64,000 bases of DNA, from positions 2,418,001-2,482,000 of the forward strand of contig NZ_CP015992.1 in assembly GCF_001708505.1 (NCBI RefSeq). Reading direction: 5' to 3'. The stretch's first letter is position 1. Each line of letters starts with the position of its first letter. The notes under the pieces are model-generated. The model made no database searches, was not told where the DNA came from, and saw nothing but the letters and a program-made list of their open reading frames with translations. Source of the stretch: Pseudomonas sp. TCU-HL1. Lineage in GTDB: Bacteria > Pseudomonadota > Gammaproteobacteria > Pseudomonadales > Pseudomonadaceae. This document shows, one piece after another, positions 25,520 through 34,224 of this stretch. The position numbers and the translations under genes are program-made.

Positions 25520-26529
25520 CCCTCCAGCCGGTACTGACGAGGCGTGATGCCCTTCCAGCGCTTGAAGGCATGGATGAAGTTCGACACCTCGCCATAGCCT
25601 AGGCGCTCGGCGATTTCCTCGAGGCGCAAGGCGGTTGAGCTCAGCAGCTCTTCCGCCAGTGCCCCCAGCACTTCCTCCTGCAATTGTCGGAAGCTGGTGC
25701 CTTCGGCCGCCAGCTTGCGGCGCAGGGTGCGTGACGTCATATACAGCGCCTGCGCCAGGCGTTCCATATCCGGCAGCTGTCCAGGGCGGGCCAGCAGCAG
25801 ATCGCGGATGCGCCCTGCAAAGCCGACGCGCATCCGGCGGCGGGCCAGGATGGTCTTGCACTGCTCCTCGCAATGTTGCGCCACCTGCGGGTTGGCGCCG
25901 GGCAGGGGGAGGTCGAGCAGGGAGCGGGGGAAGATGATGCAGTTGGCGCTGGCGCCGAAGTGTGGCGTTACCCCCAGCAATTCGCGCCAGGGTTTGACAT
26001 CGGTGGGCTCCGGGATTCGGAAGCTGGCTCGGTGCACTGGCAACCCGGTATTGGCCAGGTCGCGGTACACGCTGAGCGCGCCGGACACATCCCGCTCCAG
26101 CAGAAAGGCGCACAGATCCTCGGGCAGGTCCTGTTCCTCGAGGATCAGGCAGGCATCGTTGTCCTGTTCCTCCAGGCGCATGCTGTGGAAGGAATACGTC
26201 AGATCCAGGTAGCGCAGGCCGAGTTGCACCGCACTGCGGTAGGTCGCACTGCTGAGCAGTGCGAAGCCCCAGATGCCGTAGGTGTTGAGGCGATAGCGAC
26301 GCCCGGCCTGCAGGCCCATGCCGGGGTGCTGGCCCAGGTGCCGGGCGAGGTTGCGTAAAAGCTCCAGTTCCTGGCCGGTATCCACTTCCGCACCCGGATC
26401 GCCGAGCAGGCGCCAGTCCAGCCCGGTACCGGCCAGGCACTGTTCCAGCGTGAGGCCCTGGTCGAGGCCGAACTGGGTCATCAATTGCACGCTGATGGCG
26501 CTACGCCGGGACGAAGGGGGGAGGGGCAT
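25489..26529 (-). CDS. AraC-family transcriptional regulator
   Basis: From the ATG at 26529 (AGAGG upstream) the protein has 346 residues. The N-terminal part is of the Arabinose_bd (OruR/ArgR-like) type found in many Pseudomonas regulators, and the C-terminal double helix-turn-helix is visible as MERLAQALYMTSRTLRRKLA and LEEIAERLGYGEVSNFIHAF, RWKGITPRQYR. It is divergent from the monooxygenase operon starting at 26668, with a 138-bp promoter region between them, so it most likely controls that operon. Confidence 0.93.
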   Translation of the reverse strand: MPLPPSSRRSAISVQLMTQFGLDQGLTLEQCLAGTGLDWRLLGDPGAEVDTGQELELLRNLARHLGQHPGMGLQAGRRYRLNTYGIWGFALLSSATYRSAVQLGLRYLDLTYSFHSMRLEEQDNDACLILEEQDLPEDLCAFLLERDVSGALSVYRDLANTGLPVHRASFRIPEPTDVKPWRELLGVTPHFGASANCIIFPRSLLDLPLPGANPQVAQHCEEQCKTILARRRMRVGFAGRIRDLLLARPGQLPDMERLAQALYMTSRTLRRKLAAEGTSFRQLQEEVLGALAEELLSSTALRLEEIAERLGYGEVSNFIHAFKRWKGITPRQYRLEGQRPARDSRI

Positions 26530-26667
26530 CGATGGCCTCTGCTGGATTGTCCGAAAGTCACAATTTACTGTCCGACTATGCCATAACGCGCCGGTATCCG
26601 CCGATCTAGCATTCTTCCATCCGCGCTGGCTGCCCTGCCGGCGCGGCACTATCAATGGGAGAAAACA

Positions 26668-28137
26668 ATGAACAACAGTTCCCAGCCCGGCGCGGCGTTG
26701 CACGTGCTGATTATCGGCGCCGGGTTTGGCGGCCTGGGCCTGGCCATCCAGTTGCAGAAGGCCGGCTTCCGCGACTTCCTGATCCTGGAGAAGGGCCGCG
26801 AGGTCGGAGGAACCTGGCGTGACAACAGCTACCCCGGGGCAGCCTGCGATGTGCCTTCGCACCTCTATTCCTTTTCCTTCGAACCCAAGACCGACTGGTC
26901 GCGCAAGTTCGCTCCGCAGGCGGAAATCTTCGCCTACCAGCAGCATTGCACCGACAAGTACGGCCTGCGCCGGCACATCCGCTTCGAATGCGAGGTGGAA
27001 GGCGCCGAGTTCGATGAGGCCAGCGGCACCTGGCTGGTGCAGACCTGCAACGGCGAACGCTATCGTGCCCGGGCTCTGGTCAGTGCCTGCGGCCAGTTGA
27101 ATCGGCCGGCCTGGCCACGCATTGCCGGGCTGGAAGGCTTCAAGGGCGAGCTGTTCCATTCCGCCCGCTGGAATCATGACTACCCGCTGGAAGGTAAGAG
27201 GGTGGCGGTGATCGGTACTGGCGCCAGCGCCATACAGTTCATTCCGCAGATTGTTCCCAAGGTGGCGCGCCTGTCATTGTTCCAGCGCTCGGCGGCCTAT
27301 GTGATTCCCAAGCCGGACCGCATCTACAAGGCCTGGGAGCTGGCGCTGATGCGACACCTGCCCTGGCTGCAGAAGTTCGACCGGGTGCTCAAGTACCTCC
27401 AGCACGAATCCCGGGTACTGGCGTTCTCGGTGTTTCCGCCGCTGATGAAACTGATGCAGTTCCGCTTCCGTCAGCATCTGGCGCGTGGCATTGCCGACCC
27501 GGAACTGCGCCAGCGGTTGATTCCGGATTACCCGCTGGGCTGCAAGCGCATCCTGATCTCCAATGATTTCTACCCGGCCCTGGCACGGCCGAACGTCGAC
27601 GTGATCGACCAGGGCATTCGCGAAGTGACGGAGGATGCCGTGGTAAGCAGCTACGGCCAGCGCCATGAGGTGGACGCGATCATCCTGGGAACCGGCTTCA
27701 CCGCTACGGACTTCCTCGCGCCGATGAGCATTCGCGGGCTGGGTGGGCGCGACCTGAACGAGGCGTGGCGCGAGGGCGCCGAGGCCTATCTCGGAGTCAG
27801 CGTCAGCGGCTTCCCGAACCTGTTCATCCTCTACGGCCCCAACACCAACCTGGGTCACAACTCCATCATCTACATGCTGGAAAGTCAGTTCCCCTACGTA
27901 CTCGACGGCATCCGTGCGCTGGGCGGTCTACGCTACCTCGACCTCAAGCCCGACGTGCAACGCCATTTCAACCAGCGCCTGCAACAGGACGTGCGGCATA
28001 CTGTCTGGGAGCAGGGCTGCAACAGCTGGTACAAGACCGCTGACGGCCGCAATACCAATAACTGGCCGGGTTTCACCTTCAGCTACCGCCAACAGACCCG
28101 TCGCCTGGAGTTGGATCTCTATGAATGCACCCGTTGA
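26668..28137 (+). CDS. Flavin-containing Baeyer-Villiger-type monooxygenase
   Basis: The 489-residue enzyme has an N-terminal FAD motif (IIGAGFGGLG), the GGTWRDNSYPGAACDVPS segment, the Baeyer-Villiger fingerprint FKGELFHSARWNHD (FxGxxxHxxxW), and a second dinucleotide motif for NADPH (VIGTGASA). It would insert oxygen next to a ketone to give an ester or lactone. The next genes encode an esterase-type hydrolase and an SDR, which fits an alcohol to ketone to ester to acid route. An AGAAAA region precedes the ATG; the following gene overlaps its end. Confidence 0.95.
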   Translation: MNNSSQPGAALHVLIIGAGFGGLGLAIQLQKAGFRDFLILEKGREVGGTWRDNSYPGAACDVPSHLYSFSFEPKTDWSRKFAPQAEIFAYQQHCTDKYGLRRHIRFECEVEGAEFDEASGTWLVQTCNGERYRARALVSACGQLNRPAWPRIAGLEGFKGELFHSARWNHDYPLEGKRVAVIGTGASAIQFIPQIVPKVARLSLFQRSAAYVIPKPDRIYKAWELALMRHLPWLQKFDRVLKYLQHESRVLAFSVFPPLMKLMQFRFRQHLARGIADPELRQRLIPDYPLGCKRILISNDFYPALARPNVDVIDQGIREVTEDAVVSSYGQRHEVDAIILGTGFTATDFLAPMSIRGLGGRDLNEAWREGAEAYLGVSVSGFPNLFILYGPNTNLGHNSIIYMLESQFPYVLDGIRALGGLRYLDLKPDVQRHFNQRLQQDVRHTVWEQGCNSWYKTADGRNTNNWPGFTFSYRQQTRRLELDLYECTR

Positions 28138-29062
28138 ATTCACCGCCCCCGAGCCTGGCCAGCCGTTGCTGCGCGCGACCTTGCGCGGTGCCCTGCGCCT
28201 GCTGTTCCGTGGCTTGATGCGGCCGCCGCTGCCCGTGCAGATACAGCGGCTGGTGCTGCGCCTGCTCACCGCCAGCACCCTGGCGCCACGGGGGGTACTG
28301 CGCGAAGCTGGGCAATTGGGCAGCCGGCCCTGTGAGTGGCACCGGCCCCAGGGTGGCAGCCATGTCGCGCTGCTCTACCTGCATGGCGGTGCGTTCATCA
28401 CCGGCTCGCCCGCGACCCATCGGGCCATCACCGCTACCCTCGCCAGGCGTGCCGGGGTCGCAGTGTGCGCCCTGGATTACCGCCTGGCGCCGGAACACCC
28501 GTTTCCAGCCGCCCGGGAAGACGCCGTGGCGGCCTACCGCGAGTTGCTGGAAGCCGGCTATCCGGCGTCGCGCATCGTTATCGGTGGCGACTCGGCCGGT
28601 GGCAACCTGACCCTGCTCACGGCATTGGAAATTCGTCGCCAGGGCCTGCCCCGGCCGGCGGGGCTGATCTGCTTTTCGCCGGTCACCGACCTCAGCGGCA
28701 CGGCCCAGCACAGTCCGCCAGCGGGTGATCCACTGATCCATCCGGCCTGGGTGGAGCAGGCGATGGACCTCTATTGCCCGCCCGGACTGGATCGCCGTGA
28801 TCCGGCCCTGTCGCCACTGTTCGCCGATCTCTCCGGGCTGCCGCCGATGCTGGTGCAGGTGGCCGAAGACGAAGTACTGCGCGACGACAGCCTGCGATTG
28901 GCCGAGCGGGTGCGGGCGGCGGGCGGCTGGGTGCGGCTGGAGCGTTATCCGGGACTCTGGCATGTATTCCAGGCCCATACCGGCGTACTGCGTACCGCCG
29001 ACCAGGCGCTGGCCAGTGCCGCCGACTTCATCTGCAAGCATGTGGAGGAGGAGGAGGCCTGA
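28121..29062 (+). CDS. Alpha/beta hydrolase, hormone-sensitive-lipase family
   Basis: The 313-residue protein carries the HSL-family marks: the oxyanion motif YLHGGAFITGS, the nucleophile elbow IGGDSAGGNL (GDSAG), the Asp region (AEDEVLRDDS) and the His in GLWHVFQ. It overlaps the monooxygenase gene by 17 bp, and its stop is followed after one base by the SDR start. It probably cleaves the ester made by the monooxygenase. Substrate is inferred only from this order. Confidence 0.93.
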   Translation: MNAPVEFTAPEPGQPLLRATLRGALRLLFRGLMRPPLPVQIQRLVLRLLTASTLAPRGVLREAGQLGSRPCEWHRPQGGSHVALLYLHGGAFITGSPATHRAITATLARRAGVAVCALDYRLAPEHPFPAAREDAVAAYRELLEAGYPASRIVIGGDSAGGNLTLLTALEIRRQGLPRPAGLICFSPVTDLSGTAQHSPPAGDPLIHPAWVEQAMDLYCPPGLDRRDPALSPLFADLSGLPPMLVQVAEDEVLRDDSLRLAERVRAAGGWVRLERYPGLWHVFQAHTGVLRTADQALASAADFICKHVEEEEA

Positions 29063-29063
29063 G

Positions 29064-29825
29064 ATGGACAACATCCTGATTACCGGCGCCGCCTCCGGTA
29101 TCGGCGCGGCGACGGCCCGCCTGTTTCATGAACGCGGCTGGCAGGTTGGGCTGATCGACCGCGACGCCGATGCGCTGGCCACCCAGGCGGCGGCACTGGG
29201 TGGCGTCTGGCACCAGATGCTGGACGTGACCGACCTGGCCGCCGTGGAGGCCGCCCTGGCGGACTTCTGCGGACGCCACGACGGCCAGTTGCGCCTGCTG
29301 TTCAATTGCGCGGGTGTATTGCGTTTCGGGCACTTCGAGGAGATCGACATGGCCGAACACGCGCGCATCCTCAACATCAACGTGCTGGGGCTGGTGCAAG
29401 TGACCCACGCGGCCTTTCCCTATCTGAAGGCAACCCGTAGCGCCCAGGTGATCAGCATGGGCTCGGCCTCTGGCGTGTACGGCACGCCGCACATGGCCAG
29501 TTACTCGGCTTCCAAGTTCGCGGTGCGCGGTTTCACCGAAGCGCTGGAACTCGAGTGGCGCCGCCATGGCATCCGGGTCGGCGACCTGGTGCCGCCTTTC
29601 GTGCGCACGCCCATGGTCAGCAGCCAGCGTTTCGAGCCTCCGGTGCTGCGTCGCCTGGGGGTGAACCTGAGGGCCGAGGACATCGCCCTGGCCGCCTGGC
29701 AGCAGGCCCAGGGCGCGACGGTGCATCGGCCGGTGAGCTGGCTGTTCCGCTTGATGTACGGCGCGGGGCAGGTTTCGCCGGCCTGGGTGAATCGGGGGGT
29801 CATGAAGCTGTTGAGCGGGGCCTGA
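29064..29825 (+). CDS. Short-chain dehydrogenase/reductase
   Basis: The 253-residue classical SDR has TGAASGIGAATA for cofactor, FNCAGVLRFG, a catalytic Ser (ISMGSASGVYG) and YSASK. A GGAGGAGGAGG stretch just upstream is a strong ribosome site. As the third gene after the monooxygenase and hydrolase, it may make the ketone substrate from an alcohol. The last residues run past the usual SDR end into a hydrophobic tail (LMYGAGQVSPAWVNRG). Confidence 0.93.
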   Translation: MDNILITGAASGIGAATARLFHERGWQVGLIDRDADALATQAAALGGVWHQMLDVTDLAAVEAALADFCGRHDGQLRLLFNCAGVLRFGHFEEIDMAEHARILNINVLGLVQVTHAAFPYLKATRSAQVISMGSASGVYGTPHMASYSASKFAVRGFTEALELEWRRHGIRVGDLVPPFVRTPMVSSQRFEPPVLRRLGVNLRAEDIALAAWQQAQGATVHRPVSWLFRLMYGAGQVSPAWVNRGVMKLLSGA

Positions 29826-30199
29826 GCGGGCGGATTGACCTGGCTGCCGGGTGGGACGCGCCGCCCCGGCAGTTGGACATTGGGTGGATGCGCTGAGCGA
29901 AAGGCCAATTTGTTGGCGTATCAGGCGTTAACACCGCTTGTCGCCACTTTTGTGACAATTTGTCCAGCTTTCCGGCAGACCCGCTGCGGTGGCGCTACCC
30001 TGCAAAATGAAAGCTGCAGGAATCACTCGACGAGTGAATCAGCGGCCGGGTCCGCTCGGGGCCCGGTCAGGGCTTGGCGCTGTGTCTGCAGGGTCGGCCC
30101 GGAGCGGCACTGCATGGTGTCGCGAAGCCAACTCCACCGGCTTCTCGGAATAAGCGGAACAAGTGGAACACTCATCCATCGCTAAGAGGAGGTCGTTTC
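29826..30199 (+). other. Gene-free stretch with possible sigma-54-like site
   Basis: This 374-bp stretch holds no convincing gene on either strand. A sigma-54-like sequence, TGGCGCTGTGTCTGCA, lies at 30075-30090 (GG and GC at the right 10-bp spacing, but the -12 box reads CTGC, not TTGC). It would point toward the RraB gene at 30200. The match is imperfect and not supported by a known regulator site. Confidence 0.3.
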
Positions 30200-30541
30200 A
30201 TGAGCACAGCCTTCCACGATGATGTCAGCACCAGTCTTTTGCGCCGCATGAAAGAGGGCGGATTCGACTTCGCCCGTGTTCATCCGATCGAGTTCTACGC
30301 CATTTTCCCCGACGAGGACCGGGCGCGAACGGCAGCGAAGAATTTTCGTGGTGAGTCCTTGAATGCCCAGGTGTCGGTCCGCGCCGATGGCGCCTGGCAT
30401 TTGCAGGTAAGCAAGGTGATGTACGCCACCCACGCGGGAATCGGCGATTTCGAGCACGACCTGGAGGCCTTGGTGGTCCCGCTCGGTGGTGTGCTCGATG
30501 GCTGGGGCGTGACCCAGGAAGTCGCCGCCAAGCAGCCTTGA
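30200..30541 (+). CDS. rraB: RraB-family protein (RNase E activity regulator B)
   Basis: The 113-residue acidic protein resembles the RraB/DUF1260 fold: an N-terminal helix, the HPIEFYAIFPDEDRARTAAK strand-helix unit, and a C-terminal DFEHDLEALVVPLGGVLDGW segment. RraB binds the scaffold of RNase E and alters mRNA turnover. The AAGAGGAGG ribosome site is very strong. It is transcribed alone after a 374-bp upstream region. Family assignment is likely, while RNase E binding in this organism is assumed. Confidence 0.8.
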   Translation: MSTAFHDDVSTSLLRRMKEGGFDFARVHPIEFYAIFPDEDRARTAAKNFRGESLNAQVSVRADGAWHLQVSKVMYATHAGIGDFEHDLEALVVPLGGVLDGWGVTQEVAAKQP

Positions 30542-30710
30542 GGCAATCCCGGTTCGCGGCGGTCGACCTGCTGCGAACCGGGCATTCCGGACAATGTTCC
30601 TGCTGGTTTTTCCTCCCCCTCTGGCCTGCGTATTCCCCGCAAAACATAGACTTCCTTTACTCGACCTCGGCATGGCCTTTGCCTCAGACTGCGCCAACGG
30701 AGGGGACCCC

Positions 30711-31418
30711 ATGACCGATATCCTGATTCTCACCCACGCGGATTTTTGCTCGCCCGGCCATCTGGCGACCGTCCTGGACCGAGAGCAGCGCGACTTCACC
30801 GTGCTGCGTGCGGACCAGGGCGAACTGGAAGGCTATGACCTGGACCGACCCAAGGCCGTGGCCATCATGGGTGGGCCCATGAGCGTCAACGATCCATTGC
30901 CCTGGATTAGGGCGGAAATCGATGCATTGCGGCACTTCATCGCGCGTGACGTCCCCATGATCGGCCATTGTCTGGGTGGCCAGCTCCTGGCCCGCGCGCT
31001 GGGGGCTTCGGTGCACCGCATGCCCTATTCCGAAATTGGTTGGCAGCCGTTGGAAAAGCGCACCCTGGCCACCGGCAACCCCTGGCTGACGCATTTACCG
31101 CGAGAGTTCACCATCTACCAGTGGCACAGCGACACCTTCGACTTGCCCGACGGCGCCCAGTGGCTGATGGACAGCCCCTGGTGCCCCAACCAGGGTTTTT
31201 CCTGGGGCGATAAGGTCTTGGCCCTGCAGGGCCATCCGGAAATGACCGTGGACCTGGTGCGTAATTGGCTCACCGATTGGGCGCATCTCTTGGATGAAAC
31301 CCAGCCGAGCCAGCAGGCCAGGTCACGCATGCTCGAAGACCTGCCGAGCAAGGTGTCGGCGCTGAACCAGGTAGCGGAAGGGTTCTATCAACGCTGGTTG
31401 GGGCTGGCGTTCGGTTAA
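30711..31418 (+). CDS. Class I glutamine amidotransferase-like protein
   Basis: The 235-residue protein has the class I triad: Cys in MIGHCLGGQLLAR, and His/Glu in ALQGHPEMT, with the GGPMSVND segment typical of the GMP-synthase-like branch. It lacks a synthetase domain, so it hydrolyses gamma-glutamyl amide bonds or acts with an unknown partner. An AGGGGACCCC stretch lies just before the ATG. A second protein of the same broad family is encoded at 49555-50274. Confidence 0.9.
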   Translation: MTDILILTHADFCSPGHLATVLDREQRDFTVLRADQGELEGYDLDRPKAVAIMGGPMSVNDPLPWIRAEIDALRHFIARDVPMIGHCLGGQLLARALGASVHRMPYSEIGWQPLEKRTLATGNPWLTHLPREFTIYQWHSDTFDLPDGAQWLMDSPWCPNQGFSWGDKVLALQGHPEMTVDLVRNWLTDWAHLLDETQPSQQARSRMLEDLPSKVSALNQVAEGFYQRWLGLAFG

Positions 31419-31453
31419 GGCGCCATTCTTGCTTTTGTGGGAGCGAATTCATT

Positions 31454-31727
31454 TGAACTTGGGAAACCACGTCCTTAGGACGTGGTCATGAGTCACCGGC
31501 TCTGCCTGTGACGAATCGAGTCAGCGAACCAGCAGGATGCTGCTGGTCCCGTAGGGTGCGCCGCGCGCACCGGGAGACAGACTCGGAGTCGCCACCATCG
31601 CCGCGGTGCGCATGGTGCACCCTACTGCTGGGCACGGTGGCGGAGATCAGCCGAGTGCTGCGTGTGAGGATGGCCCCCTTATAGGGGGCAAACACAAGTC
31701 CACGTTCTACGAACGTGGATGTTTACT
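31454..31727. mobile_element. Non-autonomous IS200/IS605-like element (PATE-type)
   Basis: The insert carries subterminal hairpins at both ends, CCACGTCC-TTA-GGACGTGG (31467-31485) and CCACGTTC-TAC-GAACGTGG (31700-31718), without terminal inverted repeats, as in IS200/IS605 elements. Another hairpin, GCCCCC-TTATA-GGGGGC, lies at about 31673-31689. No transposase or TnpB is encoded. Its 31485-31585 part is 93% identical to 44123-44223. It sits inside a REPIN and itself contains a different REPIN (31551-31625). Classification rests on hairpin placement. Confidence 0.65.
31551..31625. repeat. REPIN (GTAGGGTGCGC type), nested
   Basis: GTAGGGTGCGCCGCGCGCACC at 31551-31571 (first 20 bases are the core) is inverted at 31605-31625, which ends in GGTGCACCCTAC. 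Each arm also folds on itself. Related units occur at 44189-44209 (single) and 61302-61389 (inverted arrangement). Confidence 0.75.
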
Positions 31728-31818
31728 CGCGATCCGGGCCGCAGGCTCGAGTCTGATCGGGGCAGCTTCGCTGCCTTTCGCGAATGAATTCGCTCCCACA
31801 GGTTGCTCTTGCAGTTGA

Positions 31819-33243
31819 TCAGTGCCGAATCATCACATGCCGCACCACGGTGTAATCCTCCAGCCCGTACATGGACAGGTCCTTGCCGTAGCCGGATTGC
31901 TTGAAGCCGCCGTGGGGCATTTCGTTGGTGAGCATGAAGTGGGTGTTGATCCAGGTGCAGCCGTACTGCAGGCGCGAGGCCACGGCGGCGGCGCGGCCCA
32001 CGTCGCGGGTCCAGAGCGATGACGCCAGGCCGTAGTCGGAATCGTTGGCCCAGCGCACCGCCTCGTCCACGTTGCTGAAAGGTGTGACCGTCACCACCGG
32101 CCCGAACACTTCCCGCTGCACGATCTCGTCATCCTGTTTCGCGTGGGCGACCACCGTGGGCTCGTAGAAGAAGCCGCTGCCGGCCACCGGTTTGCCGCCG
32201 GTGGCGATCTGGATGTGGGATTGCCCACGGGCGCGGTCGACGAACCCGGCCACCCGTTCGCGCTGGCTCTGGGTAATCAGCGGGCCGAGTTCGGTGGCCG
32301 GGTCGTTCTGCAGGCCGGTTTTCAGGCTGGATACGGCGCTGGCCAGGTCGGCCACGAAGTTGTCGTAGATCTTCTTGCCGGCGTAGATGCGGCAGGCCGC
32401 GGTGCAGTCCTGGCCGGCGTTGTAGAAGCCGAAGGTGCGGATGCCCGCCACCACATCGGCGAGGTCCGCGTCGTCGAACACGATCACCGGGGCCTTGCCG
32501 CCCAGCTCCATGTGGGTGCGCTTCACGCTGTCGGCAGCACTCTTGATGATGGCCTTGCCGGTGCCCACCGAGCCGGTCAGCGACACCATGCGTACCAGCG
32601 GGTGCGACACCAGAGGGCTGCCCACGGTAGGCCCGCGACCGAGGACGATGTTGACCACGCCCGGTGGCAGCAGTTCGGTGATGAGTTCGGCCAGGCGCAG
32701 GGCGGTGAGCGGGGTCTGCTCCGAGGGCTTGAGCACCACCGTATTGCCGGCCGCCAGTGCCGGCCCCAGCTTCCAGGCGGCCATCATCAGCGGGTAGTTC
32801 CAGGGCGCGATGGAGGCGATCACCCCCACGGGGTCGCGGCGGATCATGGAGGTGAAGCCGGGCAGGTATTCACCCGCCGCCGATCCGGTCAGGCAGCGAC
32901 TGGCGCCGGCGAAGAAGCGGAACACGTCGGCAATGGCCGGCAGTTCGTCGTTCAGTGCGGCGGCGTAGGGCTTGCCGCAGTTGTCCGACTCCAGCTTCGC
33001 CAGCTCTTCGGCGTGACCTTCGATCCTGTCCGCCAGCTTCAGCAGCAGGGTGGCGCGGTCGCGGGGCGAGGTTCGAGCCCAGCCTTCGAAGGCGGCATCG
33101 GCGGCGCGCACGGCGGCATCCACTTGGCCCTCGCTGGCTTCGGCGACTTTCACCAGTACCGCCCCCGTGGCGGGGTTCAGCACATCCAGGGCCTGGCCTT
33201 CGCCGGCGGTGAACTGGCCGTTGATCAGGAGTTTGGTTTGCAT
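31819..33243 (-). CDS. patD: Gamma-aminobutyraldehyde dehydrogenase (PatD/YdcW)
   Basis: The 474-residue aldehyde dehydrogenase has the cofactor and catalytic motifs VSLTGSVGTGKAI, MELGGKAPVIVFDDAD (Glu) and FYNAGQDCTAACRIY, where the catalytic Cys lies in GQDCT. The sequence follows E. coli PatD closely along its length (for example FRFFAGASRCL, GEYLPGFTSMIRRDP and LEDYTVVRHVM). It oxidises 4-aminobutanal from putrescine to GABA. It is the last gene after YdcSTUV, the same arrangement as in E. coli, separated from ydcV by a repeat. Confidence 0.93.
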   Translation of the reverse strand: MQTKLLINGQFTAGEGQALDVLNPATGAVLVKVAEASEGQVDAAVRAADAAFEGWARTSPRDRATLLLKLADRIEGHAEELAKLESDNCGKPYAAALNDELPAIADVFRFFAGASRCLTGSAAGEYLPGFTSMIRRDPVGVIASIAPWNYPLMMAAWKLGPALAAGNTVVLKPSEQTPLTALRLAELITELLPPGVVNIVLGRGPTVGSPLVSHPLVRMVSLTGSVGTGKAIIKSAADSVKRTHMELGGKAPVIVFDDADLADVVAGIRTFGFYNAGQDCTAACRIYAGKKIYDNFVADLASAVSSLKTGLQNDPATELGPLITQSQRERVAGFVDRARGQSHIQIATGGKPVAGSGFFYEPTVVAHAKQDDEIVQREVFGPVVTVTPFSNVDEAVRWANDSDYGLASSLWTRDVGRAAAVASRLQYGCTWINTHFMLTNEMPHGGFKQSGYGKDLSMYGLEDYTVVRHVMIRH

Positions 33244-33265
33244 GGTGGAATCCTCGCAGTCGTCC

Positions 33266-33384
33266 CCTCTCCCTGCAGGGAGAGGGCTAGGGAGAGGGTT
33301 GCGGAGTCGCCTACAGCCGCATGGTCTGGATCAACCTCGTCACCCTCTCCCCCGGCCCCTCTCCCTGAAGAGGAGAGGGGAGAA
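33266..33384. repeat. CCCTCTCC-type palindromic repeat pair between ydcV and patD
   Basis: CCCTCTCCCTGCAGGGAGAG begins the first hairpin (33266-33285 and following bases), and a second, inverted unit with CCCTCTCCC and CCCCTCTCC...GGAGAGGGG lies at 33342-33384. They fill most of the 156-bp gap between ydcV and patD. The repeats are of the same type as those at 18896 and 36189. Confidence 0.75.
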
Positions 33385-33399
33385 GTGCGTGGCCGGGCT

Positions 33400-34224
33400 T
33401 CACTTCCCACCCCCCGCCACCGTCTCGGTCCCTCGTGTCAGGTAATAGGCACCGAGGATGGGCAGCATGGTGGCGAGCATCACCAGCAGGGCGACCACAT
33501 TGGTCACCGGGACGTCGCGAGGGCGGCTGAGCTGGCTGAGCAGCCAGAGCGGCAGCGTCTGTTCGTGGCCGGCGGTGAAGGTGGTGACGATGATCTCGTC
33601 GAAGGACAGCGCGAAGGCCAGCATGCCGCCGGCCAGCAGGGCGGTGGCGATGTTTGGCAGGATGATGTAGCGGAAGGTCTGCCAGCCATCGGCGCCCAGG
33701 TCCATCGAGGCTTCGATGAGGCTGTGGGAAGTGCGGCGGAAGCGCGCGATCACGTTGTTGTAGACGATCACTACGCAGAAGGTGGCGTGGCCGACGACGA
33801 TGGTGAAGATGCCCGGTTCGATGCCGAGGGTCTTGAACGCCGAGAGCAGGGCGATGCCGGTGATGATGCCCGGCAGGGCGATGGGCAGGATCAGCATCAG
33901 GGTGATGCTTTCCTTGCCGAAGAAATCGCGGCGATAGAGCGCGGCCGCTGCCAGGGTACCGAGCACCATGGCCAGGGCGGTGGCGAGGCAGGCGACCTTC
34001 ACCGACAGGACGATGGCCTGCAGGACATCCTCGCGGCTGCCCACCACGGCAAACCATTCCAGGGTGAAGCCCTGCAGCGGGAAGCTGTAGGACGACTCCT
34101 CGGTGTTGAAGGCGTAAAGCAGGATCACCAGGATCGGGAAATGCAGGAACACCAGCCCGCCCCAGGCGGCCAGGCGCAGGCCCCAGGAGGCTTTCTCCCC
34201 CTGCTTTTCAGAATCAGAGTGCAT
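33400..34224 (-). CDS. ydcV: ABC transporter permease YdcV
   Basis: The 274-residue inner-membrane protein has six predicted helices and the permease EAA-type loop EASMDLGADGWQTFRYIILP, which contacts the ATPase. It matches the second permease of the polyamine/2-aminoethylphosphonate-type importers (PotC/YdcV branch). It overlaps the end of ydcU by 11 bp. With YdcU, YdcT and YdcS it would import putrescine or a related diamine, whose product is finished by PatD. Confidence 0.9.
   Translation of the reverse strand: MHSDSEKQGEKASWGLRLAAWGGLVFLHFPILVILLYAFNTEESSYSFPLQGFTLEWFAVVGSREDVLQAIVLSVKVACLATALAMVLGTLAAAALYRRDFFGKESITLMLILPIALPGIITGIALLSAFKTLGIEPGIFTIVVGHATFCVVIVYNNVIARFRRTSHSLIEASMDLGADGWQTFRYIILPNIATALLAGGMLAFALSFDEIIVTTFTAGHEQTLPLWLLSQLSRPRDVPVTNVVALLVMLATMLPILGAYYLTRGTETVAGGGK

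Larger units (their letters stand above)
31437..31799. repeat. REPIN interrupted by a mobile element
   Basis: The left half GTGGGAGCGAATTCATT (31437-31453) and right half GCGAATGAATTCGCTCCCAC (31780-31799) are the two ends of the repeat seen intact at 23941-24039. The usual inner part (GGGGCAGCTTCGCTGCC) is present before the right half. About 274 bp of foreign sequence (31454-31727) separates the left half from it. Confidence 0.8.

Noticed and set aside
31486..31695. Short frame inside the mobile element
   Set aside because: It follows the repeat sequence, has no ribosome site and its relatives elsewhere would be the repeat itself.
31437..31800. CRISPR array
   Set aside because: The repeats are inverted palindromes with unequal spacing, not regularly spaced direct repeats. 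No direct-repeat array was seen anywhere in the window.
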